From NCBI GenBank assembly GCA_024280115.1, contig JAJRQT010000081.1, positions 1 through 64,000 on the forward strand: 64,000 bases of DNA, given 5' to 3'. Below the pieces are notes generated by a model, which saw nothing but the letters and a program-made list of their open reading frames with translations, made no database searches and was not told the DNA's origin. This DNA comes from Bacteroidota bacterium. Its GTDB lineage: Bacteria; Bacteroidota; Bacteroidia; Cytophagales; Cyclobacteriaceae. Shown piece after piece: positions 1 to 8,362 of the stretch. Made by a program: the position numbers and the translations under genes. How positions within the stretch are numbered: position 1 is the stretch's first letter; the number at the start of each line of letters is the position of its first letter.

Positions 1-90
1 GCGAATCTCTGACCGTTAATAGCCTGAATATCTGCATTTTAACTGAAAAAACCTAATAAATAGCGAAAAGATTCACATAAAAAATTGACC

Positions 91-1200
91 TTAATTTATT
101 GATAATCTTTTAGTTACATGATTTAAAAGAGACACTATATACGGTTTTTGCGGCATATAATTTCGAATATAAAGATATCGGCCATCAAACACCGATCTAC
201 TCATGTCATAAACATCATCTGCCCGGTCGCGATAACCAAAAATATAATTTTTTGATATTGCATTTGGTCCCAGGAAATTTTTGCCTTCCATCATTTCCCG
301 TCTTTCAATTCCGGCTAATTTTAAAACGGTAGGTGTAAAATCAACGAACCCAACCATTTGATCAACTAAACCGGTAGTAAGATTTGAAACCTTATCTTTA
401 TATTTTTCAGGAACATGCAGCACAAAAGGTACTTGAATGCCGGTGTTGTACAACCACCGTTTGTAGCGGGGTAATCCGTAGCCATGATCAGCGAAGACAA
501 AAATAATTGTGTTATCATACAAATTATCCTCTTTCAATTGATTAACCAGTTTTCCAACCTCCTGGTCAAAAACGGTAATCAGGTCATATTGATGGGCAAG
601 GATACTTCGAAACTCCCGGGTATCCGGAAAATACGGAGGTAGAATCACGTCCTCCGCGTTGTGTCTCTGGTCCAATGACTTAGTGTCCTCAGGATTGTAG
701 GTATTGGCATGTCCTTCATGGGTGATTCCAAAATTAAAAACACTGAAAAATGGTAAGCCGTCCGGTTTGTTTCTCCAATGCGCTGTATTACCATTTTCAT
801 CCCATCTGCCTTCCGGGCTAAAATTATAGTCTGTCTTTGAATTATTGGTAGTATAGTATCCCTGTGCGCTCATTAATTCTGGTAAAATCTTTAAATCTTC
901 GGGTACTGGAATTTCAGAGCGAAGGTTTTGAGTACCCAGGGATGTGGCATACATCCCGGTAATTAAGGTAGATCTCGCGGGTGAACATATTGGGGCATTG
1001 GAAAATGCCTTGGTAAATACATATCCCTGACCGGCCAGCTCATCGATATGGGGTGTTGTAGCTTGCTCGTCTCCATAGCATCCCCAGGCGGGGCTAATGT
1101 CTTCAGCAGAAATCCAGAGGATGTTTGGTGGATCAGTTGGTTGTTGGGTACAACTGCTATATATAATGATGATAATTATCGAAAATGTAAGGATTCTCAT
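91..1200 (-). CDS. Sulfatase lipoprotein lacking its C-terminus
   Basis: Type I sulfatase (alkaline-phosphatase superfamily) expected to hydrolyse sulfate esters, probably on sulfated polysaccharide. The formylglycine motif CSPARST is intact (Cys about residue 72 from the chosen start), followed by SKTDYNF, a FADHGYG metal-site segment and the YIRNYMPQKPY segment typical of S1_8-like enzymes. I chose the start at 1200 because it gives a lipoprotein signal (MRILTF...YSSC); a longer in-frame reading from 1266 adds 22 unlikely residues. Family members usually continue about 100 residues after the MPxKPY segment. Here the frame ends 15 codons later in unrelated residues, and neither other frame downstream restores homology, so the C-terminal subdomain has been lost. 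Probably a decaying or non-functional gene. No rhamnosidase or other carbohydrate gene is adjacent. Confidence 0.8.
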   Translation of the reverse strand: MRILTFSIIIIIIYSSCTQQPTDPPNILWISAEDISPAWGCYGDEQATTPHIDELAGQGYVFTKAFSNAPICSPARSTLITGMYATSLGTQNLRSEIPVPEDLKILPELMSAQGYYTTNNSKTDYNFSPEGRWDENGNTAHWRNKPDGLPFFSVFNFGITHEGHANTYNPEDTKSLDQRHNAEDVILPPYFPDTREFRSILAHQYDLITVFDQEVGKLVNQLKEDNLYDNTIIFVFADHGYGLPRYKRWLYNTGIQVPFVLHVPEKYKDKVSNLTTGLVDQMVGFVDFTPTVLKLAGIERREMMEGKNFLGPNAISKNYIFGYRDRADDVYDMSRSVFDGRYLYIRNYMPQKPYIVSLLNHVTKRLSIN

Positions 1201-1327
1201 GGGCTGGATATAATATTTTAAATTGTAATTACTTATGGATAAAAGGATAACTGACAGGCTTGGCATTTACGAAGCTTCAGCGGAGTCCTTCTTCAATAGA
1301 AAAGTGAATGAGAAGCAAGGTGGGATT

Positions 1328-1516
1328 CTATGACTTCTTAGCCTTTGTCGTAGGTAAAATATTTTCGGCTTTAATTTCTACAACTTTGCCATTCCTTGAA
1401 ACAATTAAAGGGCTATTTTTCTGTTTTTTAAACGCTACCATTTTCTTGTATGCTTCCTCTAATCCTTTAGCAATCTTATTCTCTAAATCTTTTAATTGTT
1501 CTTTAATTCCCATCAT
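1328..1516 (-). CDS. Small partner protein of a zeta-toxin remnant
   Basis: A 62-residue charged protein (MMGIKEQLKDLENKIAKGLE...), predicted mostly helical at the N-terminus with a short beta-like RNGKVVEIKAENI segment and a basic tail. It resembles the small conserved proteins that Bacteroidota encode beside zeta-like kinases (LEEAYKKMVAFKKQKNSPLIV signature); I recognise this from memory. Its ATG overlaps the last 14 bases of the zeta-toxin remnant, so the two were translationally coupled. It may be the antitoxin or a third component; direct evidence is absent. It appears intact although its partner is destroyed. Confidence 0.5.
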   Translation of the reverse strand: MMGIKEQLKDLENKIAKGLEEAYKKMVAFKKQKNSPLIVSRNGKVVEIKAENILPTTKAKKS

Positions 1517-1769
1517 ATTTACTTTTTAATGCGTACCATATATTTTTATTTTTAATTATATAATCATTCTTCGAGCCTTCAGCAATGATTTCAAAATTTT
1601 CACCTGAGTTGTCAACTATTAACCATTTATCAACAATTGGAATATACAGTCTAAATAGATTTTGTATCCTTTATCAAACCTTCTCTGTTTGACCTCTTTT
1701 GGAATAAGTATAGGAAGCTGTAGTTTTTCCTGCCCCGTTTGGCCCTGCTATGATGTAAAGTCTTTTCAT
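1503..1769 (-). pseudogene. Zeta-toxin family kinase, internally deleted and frameshifted
   Basis: The first 21 codons read MKRLYIIAGPNGAGKTTASY, a perfect Walker A start of a zeta-type P-loop kinase. The reading frame stops after 31 codons. In the next frame the sequence resumes as IPKEVKQRRFDKG, then one further frame shift gives IQNLFRLYIPIVDKW followed by LIVDNSGENFEIIAEG and a stop at 1503-1505. This order matches the N-terminus and the C-terminal third of zeta toxins, so roughly 100 codons between them are missing. It cannot encode a kinase. A TATCTTTG box (TAnnTTTG type) lies just upstream, a relict promoter. It marks this interval as decaying accessory DNA. Confidence 0.75.
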
Positions 1770-1954
1770 TTCCTGCAAAGATAATTTATATCTTGCTTAG
1801 GGGACATCTATTAATTAATTTCTTTCAAAACAAAGAAAATGGATAAGTATCGTTTGCGATAAGCCTTAGGAGATCGAAAGTTAGTGAGGATTTTATTTTA
1901 TATAGCCATCTGTGTGTGGCTGAAGCTTAATCGGAGGAACAGTTTGTGATATTT

Positions 1955-2611
1955 TTAAGCTCTCAACTCCTCCATTTCTGCCTTTAATATCTCCAACTTT
2001 TTTAAAACACGACCATAGACGATATTTAAGTCCCATTTGCCAATATGGCCACCAAAGAATGCCAATAAGCCTATAGCTAAAATCATTCCTAATACCCCAT
2101 ATAATGGCAAGCCAAAGAGCAGATACATGTTGGGATAATCTAAAGTTAATTTATGCACAAATTCCTCGCCTGGTATATTTCCACCAATGCTTCCAAACCA
2201 AAATCCTGCAATCATAGAAATTAAAACATATGGGTAAAGATATCTTGATAATTTTGTGTTAACGGAAACTAGTTCTTTTATCCACATGTTAAATGAGTTA
2301 AGATATTGATAGCTATTTTGGCTATTGTCAATTTTATCTAATCCTTTCCGTAGCTTTCTATTGACAATGATTACTGCACTAAATAGTATAAACATAGGAA
2401 TGCCCATATACGGCATTTCTACTATAAAAGAAACTGGCAATACGATAAATCCAAATATTACAATTGCAATCAGATTTATTTTGTACATTCTTTTAAATTT
2501 ATCAACTATGTGTTTCGATTTTTGATTGTACAAATCATTGAGTTTAGGCGCTACTAATGCATCGCTTTTCAAAAAACCTTCTTTCCAAATTGCTTCAATT
2601 GACTTTTCCAT
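1955..2611 (-). CDS. Four-helix membrane protein paired with ECF sigma factor
   Basis: 218 residues with four clear hydrophobic segments (about residues 46-64, 70-86, 127-146 and 163-190), a soluble N-terminal arm and a charged helical C-terminus (KKLEILKAEMEEL). No anti-sigma zinc motif is visible. It overlaps the 3' end of the upstream sigma-factor gene by 17 bases, so it is co-translated with it, the usual place of an anti-sigma factor or a membrane sensor in Bacteroidota. I do not recognise a named family; regulator of the sigma factor is an inference from position only. Confidence 0.65.
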   Translation of the reverse strand: MEKSIEAIWKEGFLKSDALVAPKLNDLYNQKSKHIVDKFKRMYKINLIAIVIFGFIVLPVSFIVEMPYMGIPMFILFSAVIIVNRKLRKGLDKIDNSQNSYQYLNSFNMWIKELVSVNTKLSRYLYPYVLISMIAGFWFGSIGGNIPGEEFVHKLTLDYPNMYLLFGLPLYGVLGMILAIGLLAFFGGHIGKWDLNIVYGRVLKKLEILKAEMEELRA

Positions 2612-3086
2612 TTAATATTTTTTTTAACCGTTCTTTAATTCTTTTAATGCGCACACCAATGTTGTTGGGGTTGGTGCCAATTATGTCAGCGATTTCCTGG
2701 TATGACTTTTCTTCCAGATAGAGTAAAATCACCCCTCTGTCAACTTCAGATAATTGTCTGATGGCATCATAAAGTTGATTAAGAGATTCATCTGCAAATG
2801 CATGGCTATCTTCAGTTGCCTCTGCAGCGAGGTAGTCGGAAGCGAAATACTGGCCATTGTTTTTCTTTTTTTTCAGTAAAGTCAAACATACATTCAAAGA
2901 CAATCTGTATATCCAGGTTGACCACTCAGATTGCTCAAGAAAGTTGTCTTTACTTCTCCAAATCTGTAAACAGACCTCTTGATAGTAATCTTCGAAATCT
3001 TCCTGCGTATTCGTATATGCCCTGCAAATCTTTATGATAATTGCAGCATAGGGTAAAATTGATGAAGTATAAAAATCGCTACTCAC
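2595..3086 (-). CDS. ECF-type RNA polymerase sigma-70 factor
   Basis: 163 residues with both sigma regions. Region 2 runs about residues 15-75 (FEDYYQEVCLQIWRSKDNF...WSTWIYRLSLNVCLTLLKKKK). Region 4 carries a helix-turn-helix at about 125-160 (SYQEIADIIGTNPNNIGVRIKRIKERLKK). Length and organisation fit the extracytoplasmic-function family, which directs RNA polymerase to a stress or envelope regulon. The gene is first in a two-gene unit with the membrane protein downstream. The regulon is not deducible from this window. Confidence 0.9.
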   Translation of the reverse strand: MSSDFYTSSILPYAAIIIKICRAYTNTQEDFEDYYQEVCLQIWRSKDNFLEQSEWSTWIYRLSLNVCLTLLKKKKNNGQYFASDYLAAEATEDSHAFADESLNQLYDAIRQLSEVDRGVILLYLEEKSYQEIADIIGTNPNNIGVRIKRIKERLKKILNGKVN

Positions 3087-3523
3087 TATATTTATTTCTT
3101 GTTTAGTGGCTCAAGTCAAGGATTATTACATGCTCATGAAGATTTTTTCTTTTTTTAAAGATGTGAATAGTTGGCGTATCTGCCATTATTAAATATGGTA
3201 CTACTGTCATTTTGGTGGAAATGCTTAAATGCTATAATGATTTAATGCTACAATGATTTGCTAAACCAAATCACATTTGCATTATATCTATTAGCTTTAT
3301 TTGTCGAATCTCAATTTTTTAATTTTTATTATCGCATTACATCATTCCTTCATTATCTCATTGCCATTAAATCCGTGGTAGAGCCTTGAATATTATCCAT
3401 TTTGTTATTCTTAGTCATGACATTTGGTTAAAAATCTTATAGTTTCTAAGCCAACCGTTCTTGGCTCTGTTTCCTTGTTATGAAAGTGGATGAGTCTGGA
3501 TATAAGCTATCATTAGATTGGAT
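3087..3523. other. Gene-free interval with interspersed-repeat sequence
   Basis: No coding sequence is supported here. The stretch 3220-3370 consists of many short ATGATTTAATG / CATTACATCATTCC-like words. On the minus strand it shares the order AATGAAGGAATGATGTAATGCGATAAT-type words, then TGTAGCATTAAATCATT, with 51210-51330. The remainder is AT-rich with no obvious hairpin terminator. It must contain the promoter of the sigma-factor gene, but I cannot place it confidently. Confidence 0.5.
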
Positions 3524-4126
3524 TTATAGTTCATTGAGATGCTGTTTCAAGTCTCGAATTCCGGTCTTTTGTGAATTATGCTGAGGTCCCATCTGATCAA
3601 CAATTTCAACAGATATTACTTTCTGGATTTTAGTTTCTTCTCCAATTTCGCTTGTAACAAACAACTCCGCTGCAGTTGTAGCTGTTTCACGATCTAAATG
3701 CTCGATGTTAGCAGCTTCCAATATCAATTCAATCATGCCGTCTCCATTTTGAAGTGCGACAAATTTCCAATTTGAAGCATCGATATGCTGTTCATTCATG
3801 ATACTATCATAAATAATGAACATCCGGTCCCATTCTTTTGCCGGTTTGCTATAGTTAAATTCCCAGTTTTTGAGGTTGGGTGCACGTTCAATTATTATTT
3901 GACTTACCTTAATTAGTTCCCTATCGCCATTGGGAGAAATGGTGAAGAACCATGGTTTATTTTTACCCTCACCAATTTGCCAGGTAAACATCCCTAAATC
4001 AAGAATGAGATTATCAATATTTTCAATGATGTTTTCGGATACAGATTCATTCCGGATGATCTCTATAATTTGTTGTTCATTGGCAATGAACCATTGCCAC
4101 AATTTTTCGATTTTTATTTCATTCAT
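3524..4126 (-). CDS. Conserved hypothetical protein, cytoplasmic
   Basis: 200 residues, no signal peptide or membrane segment. It begins with a helical segment (KIEKLWQWFIANEQQIIEII), then a mixed alpha/beta body with the pattern WEFNYSKPAKEW and WKFVALQNGDGMIELILEAANIEHLD, and ends in IRDLKQHLNEL. I do not recognise a named family; similar proteins of unknown role occur in Bacteroidota. It stands alone, with gaps of about 440 bases before its start side neighbour and about 190 after its 3' end, so context gives no function. Composition is like its neighbours. Confidence 0.6.
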   Translation of the reverse strand: MNEIKIEKLWQWFIANEQQIIEIIRNESVSENIIENIDNLILDLGMFTWQIGEGKNKPWFFTISPNGDRELIKVSQIIIERAPNLKNWEFNYSKPAKEWDRMFIIYDSIMNEQHIDASNWKFVALQNGDGMIELILEAANIEHLDRETATTAAELFVTSEIGEETKIQKVISVEIVDQMGPQHNSQKTGIRDLKQHLNEL

Positions 4127-4263
4127 GTTTTTTAAATGTTATCTGACGGCCATGCGATTTGCTTATAGAAAAAACACCGGCAAATCCTGACATCGGCATA
4201 TTAGATTAATTAGTTCTGATAAGCTTGATTTTTACATGGAATCTGCCAGTCGGCTGTCACATT

Positions 4264-4290
4264 TGTCACTGGTTTTCCAAACCTGTGACA
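4264..4290 (-). terminator. Hairpin downstream of the AIR synthase gene
   Basis: Inverted repeat TGTCAC..GGTTT / AAACC..GTGACA with one mismatch and a 3-base loop, lying 28 bases past the stop codon at 4318. No long T-run follows, so it may be a transcript-stabilising 3' hairpin rather than a strong intrinsic terminator. Confidence 0.45.
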
Positions 4291-4317
4291 GGGAGACATC
4301 AGTGATTTCAGAAATAA

Positions 4318-5487
4318 TTAATTGTATCTAAACGCTCCATACTTTCCCGAAATCGTTAATTTTTTCCCTTCATCAGAATGCTCAACTCTTCCGATAATTT
4401 GAGCATCGATACCAAATGATTTTGAAATTTCTATAACTGAGTCAGCATAATTCTGCGGCAGATAGATTTCCATTCGATGTCCCATATTAAAAACTTTGTA
4501 CATTTCTTTCCAGCTCGTTCCGCTTTCTTCCTGGATCACGCTGAAAAGTGGAGGTATGTCGAATAGATGATCTTTTATAATATGAAGATCATGGATAAAA
4601 TGAAGAATTTTTGTTTGAGCACCACCGCTGCAATGGATCATGCCATGAATATTTCTACCAATTTCATCGATTAGTTTTTTAATGACCGGGGCATAGGTTC
4701 TCGTTGGAGATAATACCAATTTTCCCATATTCATTTCCAAACCCGGGAGTATATCCGTGAGTTTATATTTCCCCGAATAGACAAGGTTTTGAGGGATTGA
4801 AGGTTCGAAACTTTCCGGATATTTAGTGGCATATATATTCGAAAAAACATCGTGACGTGCCGATGTGAGCCCGTTGCTGCCCATACCACCGTTGTATTCA
4901 TTTTCGTATGTTGACTTACCGTAGGAAGCCAGACCCACGATTACATCTCCCGGGGCAATATTCTCGTTGGTGAAAGCATTAGATTTCTTCATCCTGGCTG
5001 TTACGGTGCTATCGACTATTATGGTTCGCACCAAATCCCCAACATCCGCAGTTTCCCCACCCGTACTAATGACGCTCACACCATTGTCTCTGAGCATTTG
5101 CAAAACCTCCTCTGCTCCATTGATAATTTCGGCAATCACTTCACCGGGGATTAATTTCTGATTCCTTCCGATAGTTGAGGAATAAAGGATATTATCTAAT
5201 GCCCCTATACACGCCAGGTCATCAACATTCATAATGATGGCATCCTGCGCAATTCCTTTCCAGACAGAGATATCTCCGGTTTCTTTCCAATAAATATATG
5301 CCAATGACGACTTGGTGCCTGCACCATCTGCATGCATAATGTTGCAAAAGTTTTCATCTCCACCCAGCAGGTCCGGGACGATTTTGCAAAAAGCATTTGG
5401 GAATAATCCTCTGTCAATATTTTTAATGGCATTGTGCACATCTTCCTTACTGGCCGAAACGCCTCTTTGCATATATCTCTCTTCCAT
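4318..5487 (-). CDS. purM: AIR synthase (phosphoribosylformylglycinamidine cyclo-ligase)
   Basis: 389 residues of the PurM/ThiL/HypE fold. It would convert FGAM plus ATP to 5-aminoimidazole ribonucleotide, the fifth step of purine synthesis. The N-terminal RGVSASKEDVHNAI, the HADGAGTKSSLAY nucleotide-site loop, DDLACIGA, ISTGGETADVGD and the SYGKSTYENEYNGGMGSNGLTSARHD block are all present. It is longer than the roughly 345-residue enterobacterial enzyme, as Bacteroidota PurM proteins usually are. No other pur gene is adjacent. Transcription probably ends at the hairpin 28 bases beyond the stop, and the gene is separated from the upstream lipoprotein gene by its terminator. Confidence 0.85.
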   Translation of the reverse strand: MEERYMQRGVSASKEDVHNAIKNIDRGLFPNAFCKIVPDLLGGDENFCNIMHADGAGTKSSLAYIYWKETGDISVWKGIAQDAIIMNVDDLACIGALDNILYSSTIGRNQKLIPGEVIAEIINGAEEVLQMLRDNGVSVISTGGETADVGDLVRTIIVDSTVTARMKKSNAFTNENIAPGDVIVGLASYGKSTYENEYNGGMGSNGLTSARHDVFSNIYATKYPESFEPSIPQNLVYSGKYKLTDILPGLEMNMGKLVLSPTRTYAPVIKKLIDEIGRNIHGMIHCSGGAQTKILHFIHDLHIIKDHLFDIPPLFSVIQEESGTSWKEMYKVFNMGHRMEIYLPQNYADSVIEISKSFGIDAQIIGRVEHSDEGKKLTISGKYGAFRYN

Positions 5488-5501
5488 ATCTGGATAATGA
5501 T

Positions 5502-5534
5502 TAATTAAAAATGGCCTCTTTAACTGAGGCCAAA
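5502..5534 (-). terminator. Rho-independent terminator of the PorE-like gene
   Basis: GGCCTC / GAGGCC stem (5512-5517 with 5525-5530), 7-base loop, followed on the minus strand by ATTTTTAATT. It sits between the stop of the upstream lipoprotein gene (5663) and the start of purM (5487). Confidence 0.7.
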
Positions 5535-5662
5535 ATTAGATAATATTGTGCAATTTTTTGAGCTGTTGATGATTAACCGTTTTATGATTAGTCGTGTTTA
5601 TGGTTTAGAGTTTATTGGTCTAACCGGAAACCCGGAACCGTGAACCTGACAATCTAAGTGTT

Positions 5663-7744
5663 TTAGTTATCCCAATCGATTTTATCCTCCAACTCGGTGC
5701 CAGTACCCGCCGGCTCTATACTTTCATCAGCCTGAAGTTCTTCCAAATCACCTTCAAGGTCTTCAGTATCTTCCGGCTCTTCAATTTTTTTGTATTCAAT
5801 TACCTTAAATTCCGTTCTCCTGTTTCGCTGGTGCGCAGATTCTTTTGCTTCCTCTGTTGGGAGCTTATTGATCTCATCATCTGTGATTAAAAGTTGCGAT
5901 TCCCCATATCCACGAGCAGTGATCCTATCAGATTCAATACCTTTGGAAACTATATAACTAACTGCCGATTGTGCCCTTCTTTTTGACAGGTCATCGTTGT
6001 ACGCCGCAGTTTGCCGACTATCTGTATGTGAACTCAATTCGATTTTTATTCCGGGGTTATCAGCTAATATAGTTACCAATTTATCCAACTCCAGGGCTGC
6101 ATCAGCACGGATATCCGCCTTATCAAGGTCATAATAAATATTTTCTAATACGATAGATTTATCAAGAACAATTTGATCCAATACTATCTTTGTTCGAAAA
6201 ACCTTATTGGTTTCAAGCTTGGTCAGTTTGTCTTTAGGAATTGTTTTGCCAACTGTTGAAAAAGATGCCCTTGAAGTGAAAAAATCCGGTTTTTCACCCA
6301 TTAATTTATATTCCTCTTCAGGATATACTCTGAATAAAAACTTTCCGTCTCTTCCTGTCAGAGCTTCATTGAGCAATTCATCGTTTGCTCCATAGAGTAA
6401 TACCGTAGTATTTGGAAGCAATATTTCGTTACCATCTTCATCATTTGTATGTGTGGTTCCGGTCAGATAATAATTGACAATTTTAAGATTTGGATCATTA
6501 TTTATAAAGGTATAAATGTCATCATCTCCCTGTCCTCCCGCTCTGTTTGATGTAAAAAATCCTTTGTCAGGGGTATATAGAAATATACCAAAATCATCAC
6601 TGCTTGAATTGATTGGAGGTCCGGGGTTTTCCACCACCATTTTACCTTCTTCTCTTCTTGCAACCAAAATATCCAATCCCCCTAATCCGGGATGACCGTT
6701 TGAAGCAAAATAAAGAGAACCGTCACTCGATTGAAAAGGAAACATTTCATTTCCTACCGTGTTAATTTTTGGCCCCAGGTTTCTGACATTGCTCCACCTG
6801 CCACGCCTATTTTTTGTTGCCGCATAAAGGTCAGTCCCTCCTATTGTTCCGCGTCTTGTCGAGGAAAAATACAACGTCCTTCCATCTCTAGAAAAAGAAG
6901 GTGTAGAATCCCAGGCTTTTCCATTGCTTATTCTCATGAGAGTCGGCGCAGACCAGGCTCCCCGCCGGAATCTGGAAATGTACAAATCCACATCTTCTGA
7001 TCCTTTTTTTCTACCGCTGTTCCCCTTTGCATAAACCATTGTTTGTCCATCAGGAGAAAAAGCAACACAACCGTCATTGGTGTTGGGGGAATTGATAAGA
7101 TCGCCAAGTGAACTTATAGATCCCAAATCGACCCTGGCACCTTTGGTTTTAACTTTGTAAAGATTTGTGAACGAAGTCCCAGTGGCTTTGTATATTTTTC
7201 CTCCAAACCTTGATGAAGTAAAATAGAGTTCACCATTCAGGTAAACAGGTGAATATTCCGCGGCATGAGTATTGATTTTTTCAAGATTTTTTACTCTATA
7301 GAAATTTTTCTTACTGACAATCTCATTTAGTTTGATGAGATTATCTATCTCAGTTTGAACTAATTCGGCAATCTTTTCGTCATTTGAAGAAGCTAAATAT
7401 GTTTCAAGCTCTTCCTTGGCTTTTTCATATTTCTCATTGGATTTCAATGCTAAACCGTAGTAATAATAGACTTGCTCATCATCGTACCTGTTTTCAATAG
7501 AAGCTTGATAGAACGGTTCTGCTTCTTTCAACCGGTTTGATAATCTGTAGGATTCGCCGATTTTAAAATTTGCTTCTCCCGGTTTATAGTTTTTGGCAAT
7601 TGCCTTGTTGTAATAGTCTATGGCGTATTCATACTCACCATATTTAAATTTTTTATCTCCTTTTTTCATAGCCATTTTACTGGCTGAGCAGGAAGCCAAA
7701 AATAGTATTGAAAATAAGATTATGTAAACAGTACCTCTATTCAT
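5663..7744 (-). CDS. PorE-like lipoprotein: TPR, beta-propeller, CRD and OmpA domains
   Basis: 693 residues. A lipoprotein signal ends at Cys19 (LFLASC). TPR repeats follow at about 25-150 (KKGDKKFKYGEYEYAIDYYNKAI, then KIGESYRLSNRLKEAEPFY), then a PD40/WD40-like propeller at about 165-410 with repeated FSPDGQTMVYA, FSRDGRTLYFSS, SSDGSLYFASNG blades. A carboxypeptidase-regulatory-like fold occupies about 430-505, and an OmpA C-terminal peptidoglycan-binding domain about 540-655 (YYDLDKADIR, LSSHTDSR, SKRRAQSAVSYIVSKGI, RGYGES). The same four-domain order defines PorE of the type IX secretion system, which anchors it to peptidoglycan. Bacteroidota carry several paralogues, often next to a porP/sprF gene, which is absent here. 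The tail is acidic. Confidence 0.85.
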   Translation of the reverse strand: MNRGTVYIILFSILFLASCSASKMAMKKGDKKFKYGEYEYAIDYYNKAIAKNYKPGEANFKIGESYRLSNRLKEAEPFYQASIENRYDDEQVYYYYGLALKSNEKYEKAKEELETYLASSNDEKIAELVQTEIDNLIKLNEIVSKKNFYRVKNLEKINTHAAEYSPVYLNGELYFTSSRFGGKIYKATGTSFTNLYKVKTKGARVDLGSISSLGDLINSPNTNDGCVAFSPDGQTMVYAKGNSGRKKGSEDVDLYISRFRRGAWSAPTLMRISNGKAWDSTPSFSRDGRTLYFSSTRRGTIGGTDLYAATKNRRGRWSNVRNLGPKINTVGNEMFPFQSSDGSLYFASNGHPGLGGLDILVARREEGKMVVENPGPPINSSSDDFGIFLYTPDKGFFTSNRAGGQGDDDIYTFINNDPNLKIVNYYLTGTTHTNDEDGNEILLPNTTVLLYGANDELLNEALTGRDGKFLFRVYPEEEYKLMGEKPDFFTSRASFSTVGKTIPKDKLTKLETNKVFRTKIVLDQIVLDKSIVLENIYYDLDKADIRADAALELDKLVTILADNPGIKIELSSHTDSRQTAAYNDDLSKRRAQSAVSYIVSKGIESDRITARGYGESQLLITDDEINKLPTEEAKESAHQRNRRTEFKVIEYKKIEEPEDTEDLEGDLEELQADESIEPAGTGTELEDKIDWDN

Positions 7745-7867
7745 TTTTTCTCCTCATTAGAGCAATTTACTTCAATAAAACCAAAATTAATGATTCAAAT
7801 TGAAATGCTTTCGGATTTAAAACAAAAATTTGTTTTTTATATTATAAAGGTGGCGGGTATTTTTAGT

Positions 7868-8350
7868 CTAAAAATACCTTTTTAACCATGAGTCACCGGC
7901 AGATATTATCCAATTTGATTCCAATTCCTTTTTAGATACGATGGTATTATTAAAGACTTCTGTATCAGCGGTGATGTCACCTTCATTAACCATTTTCTTA
8001 ATATTGGTAAAATCCACCAGGGCAAGTGAAGTGTTATTTTTTATGGCAACTTTAGATTTTTCCAGAAGATCGATATTTAATTGTTTGCCTAATTCCCTAA
8101 TATGATTTACAGACGAGTCAATAGAACAACCACTCGCCTCGTTAATTGCTTCATTTATGCCAATAATTATAAATTGATTATAAACAATTTGCACACCGGC
8201 CTCTAATGAATGGCCATGTGCTGTCCATTCAGCCAGAAACAATTCCGTTTTTTTTAGAATAATATCTTTTTCAATTTCAGTAAATGACCGGTTTGACTGA
8301 TAAATCCAGATTTTACTTTGACCATCTAAATTTTCAAAAGGAACTAACAT
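7868..8350 (-). CDS. Conserved Bacteroidota protein often mislabelled ABC transporter ATPase
   Basis: 160 residues with no Walker motif, signal or membrane helix. It begins MLVPFENLDGQSKIWIYQSNR and contains FLAEWTAHGHSLEAGVQIVYNQFIIIGI and ASGCSIDSSVNHIRELG. These are the conserved blocks of a small cytoplasmic family widely annotated in Bacteroidota as an ABC transporter ATPase, without sequence basis. It is 12 bases downstream of the Fe-S oxidoreductase gene and so most likely the last gene of that operon. The molecular role is unknown. Confidence 0.8.
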   Translation of the reverse strand: MLVPFENLDGQSKIWIYQSNRSFTEIEKDIILKKTELFLAEWTAHGHSLEAGVQIVYNQFIIIGINEAINEASGCSIDSSVNHIRELGKQLNIDLLEKSKVAIKNNTSLALVDFTNIKKMVNEGDITADTEVFNNTIVSKKELESNWIISAGDSWLKRYF

Positions 8351-8362
8351 GACGATGTAATT

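Noticed and set aside
1308-1529. Small plus-strand open frame opposite the 62-residue minus-strand gene
   Set aside because: The minus-strand frame is coupled to the zeta remnant and has the expected charge pattern; the plus-strand frame is hydrophobic by complement only.
1848-1861. TATCG-TTTG-CGATA inverted repeat similar to the core of the ORF6N palindrome
   Set aside because: Only the central bases agree; the arms differ and the length is much shorter, so it is not a third copy.
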